From Epilithonimonas zeae (GTDB taxonomy: Bacteria; Bacteroidota; Bacteroidia; Flavobacteriales; Weeksellaceae): a DNA stretch of 64,000 nt. Location of the stretch: the NCBI RefSeq assembly GCF_023278365.1, contig NZ_CP075338.1:3100001-3164000 (forward strand). The letters run 5' to 3'. The translations under genes and the position numbers were made by a program. This document shows, piece after piece, positions 26,531-35,852 of the stretch; positions within the stretch are counted from its first letter, which is position 1; every line of letters starts with the position of its first letter. The notes below the pieces were generated by a model, which was not told the DNA's origin, searched no databases, and saw only the letters and a program-made list of their open reading frames with translations.

Positions 26531-26546
26531 CTTAAACCAGTTTAAG
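26531..26546. promoter_or_regulatory. Palindrome upstream of the AhpD-like gene
   Basis: CTTAAAC-CA-GTTTAAG is a perfect 7-bp inverted repeat flanked on both sides by runs of T. It lies 56 bases ahead of the AhpD-like ATG, in the region divergent from chaA. It could be an operator. Confidence 0.35.
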
Positions 26547-26602
26547 TTTTTTAAAATCTAGTAATCCGAAATTTGTTGAATAATTAATCAAAAATAATTT
26601 TT

Positions 26603-27049
26603 ATGAATAACAGATTAAATATTGCAAAAACAGATGCTGCAGCTTACAAAGCAATGCTGGGATTGATAACTTATTTACAGAATATTTCGCTAAGTCACAC
26701 TTGGCAGGAGCTTATCAAAATCAGAGCTTCGCAAATCAATGGATGTGCGCATTGTCTGGATTTGCACACGAGAGATGCTGTAAAATTGGGTGAAACACCA
26801 CAAAGAATCTATCTGCTGAACGCTTGGAGAGAAGCATTGGAGTTATATTCTGTCGAAGAGCAGGTTATCCTAGCAATGACAGAAGAGATTACTTTAATCA
26901 ACAAAAAAGGATTATCAGAAGACACTTATAACAAAGCGAAAGAACTTTTTACGGAACAACAAATTGCTGAAATCATAATGACTGTCATTATTATTAATTC
27001 TTACAACAGGATTGGAATCAGTACGCTGATGCCGATTTCCAGGAATTAA
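26603..27049 (+). CDS. Carboxymuconolactone decarboxylase / AhpD-family protein
   Basis: This AhpD-like alkylhydroperoxidase-fold protein of 148 residues has the redox motif in QINGCAHCLDLHTRDA: Cys-x-x-Cys followed by the His three residues later, as in active AhpD-type proteins. The N-terminal segment with SLSHTWQELIKIRAS is typical of the CMD family. It is likely a cytoplasmic peroxidase or thiol oxidoreductase. It is divergent from chaA and converges on the S46 peptidase gene, with a shared terminator hairpin in between. Confidence 0.85.
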   Translation: MNNRLNIAKTDAAAYKAMLGLITYLQNISLSHTWQELIKIRASQINGCAHCLDLHTRDAVKLGETPQRIYLLNAWREALELYSVEEQVILAMTEEITLINKKGLSEDTYNKAKELFTEQQIAEIIMTVIIINSYNRIGISTLMPISRN

Positions 27050-27052
27050 AAA

Positions 27053-27078
27053 AAAGCCACCAAAATCTTGGTGGCTTT
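27053..27078. terminator. Bidirectional terminator
   Basis: A perfect 11-bp stem, AAAGCCACCAA (27053-27063) and TTGGTGGCTTT (27068-27078), has a 4-base loop. It lies between convergent genes. A run of A precedes it, giving a U-tract on the minus strand. Confidence 0.8.
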
Positions 27079-27096
27079 AGAATATTTTGATGATAA

Positions 27097-29232
27097 TTAT
27101 TTTACCAAAGTCAACTCGCTGATTAATCTTGTGGCACCAGCATATTTGTCAATTACCCAAAGTACGTAACGAACGTCAACATTAATTGTTCTTTGCAATT
27201 GTGGTTCGAAAACGATATCGCCGCTCAAAGCTTCGCTGTTTCCATCGAAAGCAAGACCAATCAAGTGACCGTTTCCATCGATAATTGGAGAACCTGAGTT
27301 TCCTCCTGTGATGTCGTTGTTAGACAAGAAGTTGATTGGCATAAATCCGCCTTTTTTATCAGCATATTGTCCGTAATCTTTTTTCTTCGCAAGGTCCAGA
27401 ACTTTTTGAGGAAGGTCAAATTCTTCGTCGCCTTTTTTGTATTTAGCAACCATACCATTGATGTCGGTATAATAGTTTTCCTTGATTCCTTTGTAGTTTC
27501 TGTCTTCTCTTACAGGAAGTGTTTCAATCGTTCCGTAAGTCAATCTCATTGTAGAGTTAGCATCCGGATAGAATTTTTTATCAGGCTGAGATTTTCTAAG
27601 TCCGTCTAAGAAAAGTCTGCTGTTTTTAGCAAAGTTCTCATCAATTTTAGAATATTTTTCAGCACTTAATTTTTGGTCTTCAACAATTCCGTTGGCAAAT
27701 TGTCTCAATTTATCTGCGTCAATTTTCAATCTGTCTGGATTTTCTACAAAAGCTAAAGCTGATTTTTTGTTAGCAAAAACAGAAGCATAAGCCATTGTCG
27801 AAAGTGTATTAACGTCAGCAGCCAAAATCGTTGGAGAAGCAAATTCTTTAGCTACTCTTGTTTTGTAAAGAGAGGCAAGAGAGTTCAGCATTTCGCCTTC
27901 AACATTATCGTGGAAACCGTCGTAAGCCTTGTCAACAGCTTCAAGAACTTTCGTTTTCATAGCTGCTTTTCCAGCTTCGTCTTGATCAGCGTAAGTTTTG
28001 AAAAGACTGCCCAATTGATAAGCTGTTGCGATGTAATGTGCATTTCTCTGCAAAATACCACCGTAGTTTCTTTCTACATTTCTACCAGAAACTTGATTGT
28101 AATAAGATTTTATTTCTGGTAAAACACCATAATAAGTTTGCTCATTTGGAGATTGCGCAGCCCATTGGTTATAAGTCTGCTCCAGTTTTTGTTTCTCAGC
28201 AACTGTTCCGTTTTTTTTTACCGCATCAATAGTTCCTTGTCTGTTTTTCCAGTAATTGGCAACACTTGCGTATTGAGAGGCGTAGTCCAATTGAGTAGCC
28301 TTATCTTTATCCATGTACTTTTTCAAAACATCCATTGTTAATTTAGATGCTTCTACCCAAGCCGGATAATCTTTGTCCACCATTTGCTCGATTCCGAAAG
28401 ATGTCAAATAACGATTGGTTCTTCCAGGATATCCAAGAATCATTGTGAAATCTCCAGGTTTGTAACCTTTAAGAGAAACTGGTAAATGATGTTTTGGTTT
28501 CAAAGGAACATTGGTTTCAGAATATTCTGCAGGATTACCGTTTGCATCTGCATAAGCACGGAAAACTGTGAAATCTGCAGTGTGTCTTGGCCATTCCCAG
28601 TTATCTGTATCACCACCAAATTTTCCTAAAGAGGAAGGTGGGGCACCAACCAATCGGATGTCTTTATAGTCTTGATATACAAAATAATAGAACTCATTTC
28701 CATTAAAGAAATCTCTTACAACAACAGTGTATTTTCCGTTCTCAGAATTTTCTGTTTGAATGGCTTTATATTCAGCATCAATAACCGCTTTTCTATCAGC
28801 AGCAGACATATTGTTGTTCAATTTTGCATTGATTCTTGCAGAAACGTCATCCATTCTTACCAAAAATCTCACGTAAAGACCTTTCGCATTGAATTCTTCA
28901 TTCGGTTTCATTGCCCAGAATCCGTTTTTCAGATAATCTTTCTCAGGTGTAGAAGCCGCTGCTACAGCATCATAACCGCAGTGGTGGTTGGTAAAAATCA
29001 AACCTTGGCTGGAAACCATTTCGCCAGTACAGAAACCACCGAAACTCACGATAGCATCTTTCAAACTGGAATTGTTTACAGAGTAAATTTCTTCAGGAGT
29101 CAAATGCAGACCTTCCTTCTGCATATCAACGCCGTTCAGACGTTTTACAAGCATCAGAAGCCACATTCCTTCGTCAGCTTTCATTTGAGCATAACCCAAA
29201 ATCAGGGTCATTACTAGTAATATTTTTTTCAT
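27097..29232 (-). CDS. S46-family dipeptidyl peptidase (DPP7-like)
   Basis: This secreted serine exopeptidase of family S46 removes dipeptides from oligopeptides in the periplasm. It has 711 residues and a signal peptide ending near GYAQMKADEG. The chymotrypsin-like triad is visible: His in IFTNHHCGYDA (residues 83-84), Asp in GGDTDNWEWPRHTADF (about 219), and Ser646 in GGNSGSP. The residue 18 positions after the serine is Gly (in FDGN). In characterised S46 enzymes Gly there goes with hydrophobic P1 preference (DPP7) and Arg with Asp/Glu preference (DPP11), so DPP7-type specificity is inferred. It is transcribed alone. Confidence 0.9.
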   Translation of the reverse strand: MKKILLVMTLILGYAQMKADEGMWLLMLVKRLNGVDMQKEGLHLTPEEIYSVNNSSLKDAIVSFGGFCTGEMVSSQGLIFTNHHCGYDAVAAASTPEKDYLKNGFWAMKPNEEFNAKGLYVRFLVRMDDVSARINAKLNNNMSAADRKAVIDAEYKAIQTENSENGKYTVVVRDFFNGNEFYYFVYQDYKDIRLVGAPPSSLGKFGGDTDNWEWPRHTADFTVFRAYADANGNPAEYSETNVPLKPKHHLPVSLKGYKPGDFTMILGYPGRTNRYLTSFGIEQMVDKDYPAWVEASKLTMDVLKKYMDKDKATQLDYASQYASVANYWKNRQGTIDAVKKNGTVAEKQKLEQTYNQWAAQSPNEQTYYGVLPEIKSYYNQVSGRNVERNYGGILQRNAHYIATAYQLGSLFKTYADQDEAGKAAMKTKVLEAVDKAYDGFHDNVEGEMLNSLASLYKTRVAKEFASPTILAADVNTLSTMAYASVFANKKSALAFVENPDRLKIDADKLRQFANGIVEDQKLSAEKYSKIDENFAKNSRLFLDGLRKSQPDKKFYPDANSTMRLTYGTIETLPVREDRNYKGIKENYYTDINGMVAKYKKGDEEFDLPQKVLDLAKKKDYGQYADKKGGFMPINFLSNNDITGGNSGSPIIDGNGHLIGLAFDGNSEALSGDIVFEPQLQRTINVDVRYVLWVIDKYAGATRLISELTLVK

Positions 29233-29386
29233 AAGTAAAAAATTATTGATTCTTAAAAGCTATTACCCAATCTAATTTGAGCTAGATCAAACAATTGCAT
29301 TAAGACTTATTTTAATGGGCTAATTTAATGATTATTTTAAATCTAATGGTATGAATTTGGTAGAGAGATTGTGTAAATTTAAAAGA

Positions 29387-29827
29387 ATGAAATTTCTCAA
29401 ATCAATTGGTGTTTTATCATTATTAATGCTTTTGCTAATTTCTTGCAATTCATCAAAAAAAGTGTCAGAATCAATGGGAAATATTAACCGAAAATGGATG
29501 TTGGTTGAGTATAAGGATTTTACCAAAGCCGAATTAACTAAACTCGAAGCGAATATGGATTTGACTAAAAGAGCTGAAGCTCCAAATCAATATGGTGCAA
29601 AAATGGGATGCAACGGAATGTTTTTCACAGCGGAACTCAATAAAGGGAAAGCCAAATTTTCTGGCGTTGGTTCAACAATGATGTATTGTGACGGAAGAAT
29701 GAAGCTGGAAGTATTGTTTGGAAAAGAATTACCAACAATGGATCAATACAAAATCGAAGGACATTTCTTAACTTTATCAAATGGCAACGGAGACAAAATG
29801 AAGTTTGTAGCCGCAGACTGGGACTGA
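29387..29827 (+). CDS. META-domain (HslJ-like) lipoprotein
   Basis: A lipoprotein leader (LLMLLLISC) precedes a single META domain with the elements NRKWMLVEY, GAKMGCNGMFF and a C-terminal LTLSNGNGDKMKFVA. HslJ-like domains are small beta proteins of the envelope, tied in E. coli to novobiocin resistance and heat shock. I start at the ATG at 29387. Twelve codons upstream in frame would spoil the leader. The gene appears to be monocistronic. Confidence 0.82.
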   Translation: MKFLKSIGVLSLLMLLLISCNSSKKVSESMGNINRKWMLVEYKDFTKAELTKLEANMDLTKRAEAPNQYGAKMGCNGMFFTAELNKGKAKFSGVGSTMMYCDGRMKLEVLFGKELPTMDQYKIEGHFLTLSNGNGDKMKFVAADWD

Positions 29828-29997
29828 GATTAATGATGAATTATAAATTATTAACGATGATTTCATTTGCGACTTGAAAACATTTAATCTTATAATGCGC
29901 CTTTACGTTAAGAATCTTATACAATTAATCTGATTAAAATAAAAATTATGTAATCTTAGATTCCATATTACCTTTACAACCAATAAAATATTTACAT

Positions 29998-30411
29998 ATG
30001 AAAAGAAGTGCAAAAGCTGTTTGGAAAGGAACAGTAAAAGACGGAAGTGGTGTTTTAACAACACAAAGTACAACGCTTAATGAAACTCAATATTCCTTCA
30101 AAAGTAGATTTGAAGATGGCGTTGGAACCAATCCGGAAGAATTGTTGGCAGCAGCTCACGCAGGTTGTTTTACAATGAAAACTTCAGCTCTGTTGTCAGA
30201 AGCAGGTTTTATTCCAGAATCTTTGGAGACAGATTGCAAAATCTCTTTAGTTGACGGAAAAATTACTTTATCTGAATTGACACTGACTGCAAAAGTTCCT
30301 GCGATCTCGGAAGAAGAATTCCAAAAAATTGCAAAAGATGCCAAAGAAAATTGTCCTGTAAGCCAAGCTTTCAGTTTTGAAAAATCGTTGACAGCGACTT
30401 TACTTAGCTAA
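29998..30411 (+). CDS. OsmC-family peroxiredoxin
   Basis: This is an OsmC-type thiol peroxidase of 137 residues. Both family cysteines are present: Cys57 in AHAGCFTM and Cys119 in ENCPVSQAF. The segment NPEELLAAAHAG is the usual OsmC signature. The protein is expected to reduce organic hydroperoxides in the cytoplasm. It contrasts with the Cys-less relative at 8013-8417. It stops 3 bases before the stop of the convergent TPR regulator. Confidence 0.9.
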   Translation: MKRSAKAVWKGTVKDGSGVLTTQSTTLNETQYSFKSRFEDGVGTNPEELLAAAHAGCFTMKTSALLSEAGFIPESLETDCKISLVDGKITLSELTLTAKVPAISEEEFQKIAKDAKENCPVSQAFSFEKSLTATLLS

Positions 30412-30414
30412 ATA

Positions 30415-31974
30415 CTAGTATTTAATCAAAAAATTATTAAGACTTTCTGAATTGGAGAGTCTTAATTTTTTTCTAAGTCTTGACCTCGCAACTACTATGC
30501 TGTGCGGACTCTGGTGTGTAATGTCAGAGATTTCTTTGGAGGACAGATTGAGTTTTAGGAAAGCACAAAGCCTTAATTCATTTTTAGTCAAGTCGGGAAA
30601 TTCATTCAGGAGTTTTTTATAGAATTGGTCTTCGGTTTCCATAAAAATTTTGTAAAACTCATCTTTTCCGAAGCCCTTTGAGCTTTTCTTGAGTTCAGAA
30701 ATAATGTGAAATATTTTATTATCGGACATTTCCGTTCCTGAATTCAGCTCGCTCAATTCTTTTTGTGTGGATTGGATAATTTCTGAAGTTTGTAACATTT
30801 GGATAGCACTATTCGTAAGCTCTTTGTTTTTTTCTTCTAATTTCTTAGCTAATAATTCGTTTTCGGCAACTCTTTTCGCCGTTTTATTTTTCTGTAATTG
30901 GAATAATAAAAAGATGATAACCGAGAACGATAAAAGCAAGGCAATTCCGAAAATAAAAAAGCGCTCTCTTTTGGTTTGAGAAGCTAAAAGTTCATTTTGG
31001 GTCATTTTTTCATTGAATTCAATTTCCAAACGGTTTACTTTTTTATTGTTTTCCTGATTGATAGAAGCTTCGGATAATGATTTTGCCGTATGAAGATATT
31101 GCAGTGCACTTTTGTAATCTTTTTCTTTTTCAAAAAGTTTTACCAAATTTTCTGCTGAAAACAATTTTAGATCAGAAAAGCTACTCTTTTCTGAAATGTC
31201 ATAAGAGCTTTTTAAGTAATATAAAGCCGAATCTCTGTTGATGATATTATTGAGGTAGATTTTCCCCAAAATGTTATAAAGACTTGCAATGTCGTAAGGC
31301 GATTTGATTTTCTTTGCCAGAGTGATGCCTTGTCTCAGGTTATCGACTGCAGTTTCGGTTTCTTTTAATTTCAGATTAACATTGGCAATATTCTCATACG
31401 CCATAATAATATTGAGTGTGTCTTTTGCAGCCGTATTGCGATTCTTGAATTCTTTCAACATTTCCAAAGCTCGGGCATAATTTCCCTGTTCTTTTTCTAA
31501 GACGGCAAGATTATTATAAATGATAGAACCTTCTACAGATTTTTGCTCAGGTTTACTGCTTTCAAATTTTTTAAGCGATTGTTCCCAAAACTGTCTGGCT
31601 TTCTTAAAATTTCCCATTAGGTAATAACAGCCTCCAATATTATTTAAAATAGAATAAGAATCACGTGAATCTGTTTTGTTGTTGATTTCTAGTCCTTTGT
31701 AATAATAATTAAGTGCTTGGTAGTAAGATTCTTGATCTTTATATGTATTTCCTGCAGTAACATAAAGACTGACTTTTGTACTGTCTGCCAATTTGTTTTC
31801 CAACTTTAGGGCTTCTTGCAGATAACTCATTGCCTTTGTTCTGTTGGTTTGCATATAATCCACCGTCTGCTTCAGAAGAGTAGTGGCATATTTGTCCGGG
31901 TCTTTGGAAAGACTTGTTTGACCGGAAACAAATATCAGATTAAAAGCTAAAAAAATACAAAAAGCCCAACGCAT
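30415..31974 (-). CDS. Membrane-anchored TPR protein with LuxR-type HTH
   Basis: This protein has a signal peptide (ending near VSGQ), then about six tetratricopeptide repeats (residues 30-330). A transmembrane segment at about 338-359 and a coiled coil (360-420) come next, followed by a C-terminal LuxR/FixJ-like helix-turn-helix at about 462-505 (LTKNELRLCAFLKLNLSSKEISDI). The topology implies periplasmic TPRs that sense something and a cytoplasmic DNA-binding end, a one-component membrane regulator without kinase or receiver domain. This architecture recurs in Bacteroidota. It is divergent from the T9SS protein gene 205 bases away, which is a plausible target. Confidence 0.85.
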   Translation of the reverse strand: MRWAFCIFLAFNLIFVSGQTSLSKDPDKYATTLLKQTVDYMQTNRTKAMSYLQEALKLENKLADSTKVSLYVTAGNTYKDQESYYQALNYYYKGLEINNKTDSRDSYSILNNIGGCYYLMGNFKKARQFWEQSLKKFESSKPEQKSVEGSIIYNNLAVLEKEQGNYARALEMLKEFKNRNTAAKDTLNIIMAYENIANVNLKLKETETAVDNLRQGITLAKKIKSPYDIASLYNILGKIYLNNIINRDSALYYLKSSYDISEKSSFSDLKLFSAENLVKLFEKEKDYKSALQYLHTAKSLSEASINQENNKKVNRLEIEFNEKMTQNELLASQTKRERFFIFGIALLLSFSVIIFLLFQLQKNKTAKRVAENELLAKKLEEKNKELTNSAIQMLQTSEIIQSTQKELSELNSGTEMSDNKIFHIISELKKSSKGFGKDEFYKIFMETEDQFYKKLLNEFPDLTKNELRLCAFLKLNLSSKEISDITHQSPHSIVVARSRLRKKLRLSNSESLNNFLIKY

Positions 31975-32179
31975 TTTCAGAAATATGACTCGAATATAGG
32001 AAGAATAAATTTCAAAAAAAATTACTTTTTTAATTGATTGATTTTCAAAATTTTAAATCAATTGTATATATAATGTTACCTCTTGTTTTTTGTTAGTAGT
32101 TATATTGTTATCTCAACAGATATTCAAATTCTTTGATGATATTCTAATATTGTCTCAATAATTATAAAATATTTTTAAA

Positions 32180-34363
32180 ATGGATGTGAAATTACTATTT
32201 AAGTGGCTATTTCTATTTATGTTCGGCATAACTAGCGCACAGCAGATTACATTGGATACTTCTTTGGTTTCTGATGAACCGAATACAATAGAAGAATTTT
32301 GGTATTGGTCAGGCGGGTTTCCTGTTGTTGGAACTGGATTTTCTCCTAACTCTACAATTACAGTTTACGATACTGACGCAAATGGGAAAAGATGGAGAGA
32401 TTTTACAGGAACCGTTGATGCTCAAGGGAATTTTTCTGTACAGATAAGCGCTAAGATGATCCGTTCTTTGAAAGGTGCTCATACAGTGAAGGCAACAGAT
32501 GGACAAGGAAAAACTGCAACCGCGACATTACAAGTTGTCGCAAATGAAAATGAAGTCTTGGAAGCTTCAGTTTCTAATAAAACATTGACAATGCAACAGT
32601 TTTTTAATTTTGGAATAAAACTACACGCCAAAAATATTGAACCTAATGCACAAGTCGTAGTCCATATTTTCTCTCCGAACGAGTCTGGCTCCGGAATTAC
32701 AGGAAAATACTATGCAGATGCCAATGGAAATTTTGATATTGATTTCAATGGAAATACGCCAACTTATCCTTGGGGAGAGACAATGCCTGACGTAGCAGGA
32801 ACTTGGAGAATCAATGTAGAGCAATTTGAAACTAATTTCTACGGTACTACAGAATTCAGGATATTGCCAGACAACCCGAGTCCGCAAGCCTATGACCCAA
32901 TTTCTAATGTGGCCAATGGTATCCCGGCAACGCCAATAACACGTTTTGAAGTGAATGGTGTAGGTTACAATTCCGACCCAAATAGTTCTGCTTTCTATGA
33001 AGATATGACAGATAAAGTGTTCAGTCTACAGGCAGGTCAAACTTACAATGTAAAAATCAAAGGTAAAAATCGTGTAAATTATGCTCCAGATACTTATACT
33101 CTTTTTGTTGACTGGAATCACAATGGAATTTTGGATGAAAGCAATGAAATCATCAGTGAAGGTTATATTTTTGCATCTTCCGGTGTAGATGATAAATTCA
33201 CACAGTTCCAAATAACAGTTCCGCAAAATGCAATCAATGGGAATACAAGAATAAGGGTTCTGAAAATGCAATCAGCCACAGAATATTCTATGTTTTGGCC
33301 AATAGGTGCTGCAGGCTATTATTACAATTCCGGACAAGCGGAAGATTATACTTTGAATATTTCTGGTGGTATCACAGATCCAGGATGTGCTTTTACCTGT
33401 CCTTCAGATATTAATGTGAATACAATCCCGGGAGGAGAAACTGCGATCGTAAATTACAATTTGCCATTCAATTGTGGTTCTCAGGGTAACTCTAGTTGTG
33501 GCATCGACTATCCTGGAAATAATTATGAAAACTGGATGCCTGCTTCAAACTTCAATACTGTAGCTAACGACTTTGTGATTCCTGCTGGAAAAACTTTGAA
33601 AATCGATAAAGTAATTCCTCATTTGATCAGATTCTCTTACGGAGCCTCTGTTGCATTCTATAAAGATAATAATGGCAAACCGGGAGAGTTGATTATGAAT
33701 TATGCTACGCCAACGATCGAATCACAAAACGAGATAGGAACTACTACCGGTGGAACAGCATATGAAACGGTTATCAAATTACCTGAGGTATTAGAATTGA
33801 CATCTGGGAAATATTGGGTTGCCATTAATATGCAGGGGCCATTGGTTTCTTGGGAAATAAAATCTGCTTTATCAAACGGAACCACTGCATTTACAACAGG
33901 GGATGGACAGAACTGGACGGCAAAAGAAGGTTTTGATGGCGTTTTCAAGGTAAGTTATGTTTGTGAAACACCAGAGCCACAAGTTGTTTTGGCCCAAGGA
34001 TTAGAGTCTGGCGCTGCATTTCCTGAAGGCAATACTGTTGTTATTCATAACCTTGTATATGAAGGTGCTATAATAGATACTTGTGTGTTTAATGTAAATG
34101 TCAATAAGATTCTTGGCACAACAGAGATTTCTAAAAATCAGATCTCTTTCTATCCAAATCCGGTAAAAGATATTTTGAAAATTTATAACATCAAGGATAT
34201 TAACAATATATATGTTTATGATCTGTCAGGCAAACAGGTTTTTGCAAAAGAATTGCATCAAAAAGATGCAGAAATAAACCTTTCCAAACTGGCTTCCGGA
34301 ATTTATATTATGAAAGTAAGCAGTGGAAATGAAGTGAAGGCTTTCAAGCTTATTAAAAAATAA
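32180..34363 (+). CDS. T9SS-secreted protein with GEVED domain
   Basis: This secreted protein of 727 residues has a signal peptide (to about FGITSAQ) followed by Ig-like or beta-rich regions. A GEVED domain at about 270-396 contains the marker segment FVDWNHNGILDESNE and ends GQAEDYTLNI. A cysteine-containing region follows, and then a C-terminal type IX secretion sorting domain with FYPNPVKDILKI and a final GIYIMKVSSGNEVKAFKLIKK-like end. The sorting tail indicates export by the T9SS to the cell surface. The function is unknown; GEVED domains are common in surface and adhesin-like proteins. A strong terminator follows. Confidence 0.88.
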   Translation: MDVKLLFKWLFLFMFGITSAQQITLDTSLVSDEPNTIEEFWYWSGGFPVVGTGFSPNSTITVYDTDANGKRWRDFTGTVDAQGNFSVQISAKMIRSLKGAHTVKATDGQGKTATATLQVVANENEVLEASVSNKTLTMQQFFNFGIKLHAKNIEPNAQVVVHIFSPNESGSGITGKYYADANGNFDIDFNGNTPTYPWGETMPDVAGTWRINVEQFETNFYGTTEFRILPDNPSPQAYDPISNVANGIPATPITRFEVNGVGYNSDPNSSAFYEDMTDKVFSLQAGQTYNVKIKGKNRVNYAPDTYTLFVDWNHNGILDESNEIISEGYIFASSGVDDKFTQFQITVPQNAINGNTRIRVLKMQSATEYSMFWPIGAAGYYYNSGQAEDYTLNISGGITDPGCAFTCPSDINVNTIPGGETAIVNYNLPFNCGSQGNSSCGIDYPGNNYENWMPASNFNTVANDFVIPAGKTLKIDKVIPHLIRFSYGASVAFYKDNNGKPGELIMNYATPTIESQNEIGTTTGGTAYETVIKLPEVLELTSGKYWVAINMQGPLVSWEIKSALSNGTTAFTTGDGQNWTAKEGFDGVFKVSYVCETPEPQVVLAQGLESGAAFPEGNTVVIHNLVYEGAIIDTCVFNVNVNKILGTTEISKNQISFYPNPVKDILKIYNIKDINNIYVYDLSGKQVFAKELHQKDAEINLSKLASGIYIMKVSSGNEVKAFKLIKK

Positions 34364-34388
34364 AAATTATTACGAATTATATTTTTCA

Positions 34389-34420
34389 GGTCGTTCCTTA
34401 CTGGGAACGGCCTTTTTTTT
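34389..34420 (+). terminator. Terminator of the T9SS-protein gene
   Basis: GGTCGTTCC (34389-34397) pairs with GGAACGGCC (34404-34412) with one G-U pair, followed by eight T residues. Confidence 0.88.
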
Positions 34421-34474
34421 GCACGCAGCTTTTTCATTGCAGATATAGCCATTTCATTATTATGAAACTTAAAC

Positions 34475-34505
34475 TTTGGTTTTTTTGTCTAAAAATAGTA
34501 TCTTG
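34475..34505 (+). promoter_or_regulatory. Promoter of hflX
   Basis: TTTG at 34475-34478 and TATCTTG at 34499-34505 are 20 bases apart. The -7 box is one base short of the TAnnTTTG consensus. It lies 27 bases before the ATG. Confidence 0.45.
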
Positions 34506-34532
34506 TGAAAATCAGAAAATTATAAATTTTAA

Positions 34533-35747
34533 ATGTTAGAAAAGAAAGAACATCAGTACGAAAGAGCGGTTTTGGTAGGTGTAATCACTCAAAATCAGGA
34601 TGAGGATAAACTGACAGAATATATGGATGAACTGGAGTTTTTGGCCTTCACAGCTGGAGCTACAGTTGATAAAAGATTTACCCAAAAATTGTCTCAGCCA
34701 GATTCCAAAACTTTTGTGGGGAAAGGAAAAATGGAGGAAATTCGTGATTACGTGAAAGAACACCAAATTGGAACTGTGATTTTTGATGATGAATTATCGC
34801 CTTCCCAGTTAAAAAATCTGGAACGTGATATGGAAGTTAAAATCTTAGACAGAACCAATCTAATCCTCGATATTTTTGCCCAAAGAGCTCAAACTTCTTA
34901 TGCAAGAACGCAAGTGGAATTGGCTCAATATCAATATCTTCTTCCGAGATTAACCAGAATGTGGACTCACCTTGAGAGACAAAAAGGGGGAATCGGGATG
35001 CGTGGTCCTGGGGAAACGGAAATAGAAACCGATAGAAGGATTATCCGTGACAGAATCACTTTGCTGAAAGATAAATTGAAAGTCATCGACAAACAAATGG
35101 GAACCCAAAGACAAAACCGTGGCAAAATGGTTCGTGTGGCTTTGGTAGGTTACACCAATGTTGGAAAATCTACGTTGATGAATGCTTTGTCAAAATCCGA
35201 TGTTTTCGCAGAAAATAAATTATTTGCAACGCTTGACACAACTGTGAGAAAAGTCGTGATTGGAAATCTTCCTTTCCTTTTGACGGACACGGTTGGATTC
35301 ATCAGAAAATTGCCAACACAATTGGTAGAATCTTTCAAATCCACTTTGGATGAGGTTCGTGAAGCAGACTTGCTGGTTCATGTTGTGGATATTTCTCACG
35401 ATAGTTTCGAAGACCATATTGCTTCTGTTAATCAGATTCTTCAGGAGATTGATGCGCATCAGAAACCAATGATTATGGTTTTCAATAAGATTGACGATTT
35501 CAGTTATGAGAAGAAAGATGAAGATGACTTGACACCTTCTTCTAAGAAGAATATTTCTTTGGAAGAATGGAAAAAAACGTGGATGGCAAAATCAAAATAC
35601 CCGACGGTTTTTATCTCTGCGCTTAATAAGCAGAATTTCCCTGAGATGAAGAAAATGATTTATGATGAGGTTCACAGGATTCATATTTCACGTTTCCCTT
35701 ACAATGATTTGTTGTTCGAATATTTTGAGGACGAAGAAGAAGCTTAA
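34533..35747 (+). CDS. hflX: Ribosome-associated GTPase HflX
   Basis: HflX binds the large ribosomal subunit and splits stalled or hibernating ribosomes. The N-terminal HflX domain carries KTFVGKGKMEEI and FDDELSPSQLKNLE. The GGIGMRGPGETEIETDRR linker is diagnostic. The G domain follows with GYTNVGKST (about residue 205; G1), DTVGFIRKLP (G3) and FNKID (G4). The 404 residues are normal. The gene is transcribed from its own promoter. A CTTTGTGT-type repeat lies downstream. Confidence 0.94.
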   Translation: MLEKKEHQYERAVLVGVITQNQDEDKLTEYMDELEFLAFTAGATVDKRFTQKLSQPDSKTFVGKGKMEEIRDYVKEHQIGTVIFDDELSPSQLKNLERDMEVKILDRTNLILDIFAQRAQTSYARTQVELAQYQYLLPRLTRMWTHLERQKGGIGMRGPGETEIETDRRIIRDRITLLKDKLKVIDKQMGTQRQNRGKMVRVALVGYTNVGKSTLMNALSKSDVFAENKLFATLDTTVRKVVIGNLPFLLTDTVGFIRKLPTQLVESFKSTLDEVREADLLVHVVDISHDSFEDHIASVNQILQEIDAHQKPMIMVFNKIDDFSYEKKDEDDLTPSSKKNISLEEWKKTWMAKSKYPTVFISALNKQNFPEMKKMIYDEVHRIHISRFPYNDLLFEYFEDEEEA

Positions 35748-35748
35748 T

Positions 35749-35830
35749 CACAAAGACACAAAGCTCACACAAAGAATTAATATTATGAGAAACCTTATGA
35801 CCTTTGTGTAAAACTTCCAGTCTTTGTGTT
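35749..35830. repeat. Dispersed intergenic repeat, family III, copy 1
   Basis: Three ACACAAAG-type units (from 35749) are followed, after a short spacer, by two CTTTGTGT units (to 35830), so the arms can pair. It fills the gap between hflX and the antiporter gene. A degenerate relative is at 43640-43715. Confidence 0.55.
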
Positions 35831-35852
35831 AAAAAATAAAATAAAAAAATAA

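Noticed and set aside
28672-29217. A 181-codon plus-strand open frame
   Set aside because: It lies wholly antisense to the S46 peptidase gene, has no family resemblance or start context, and is a by-product of that gene's codon usage.
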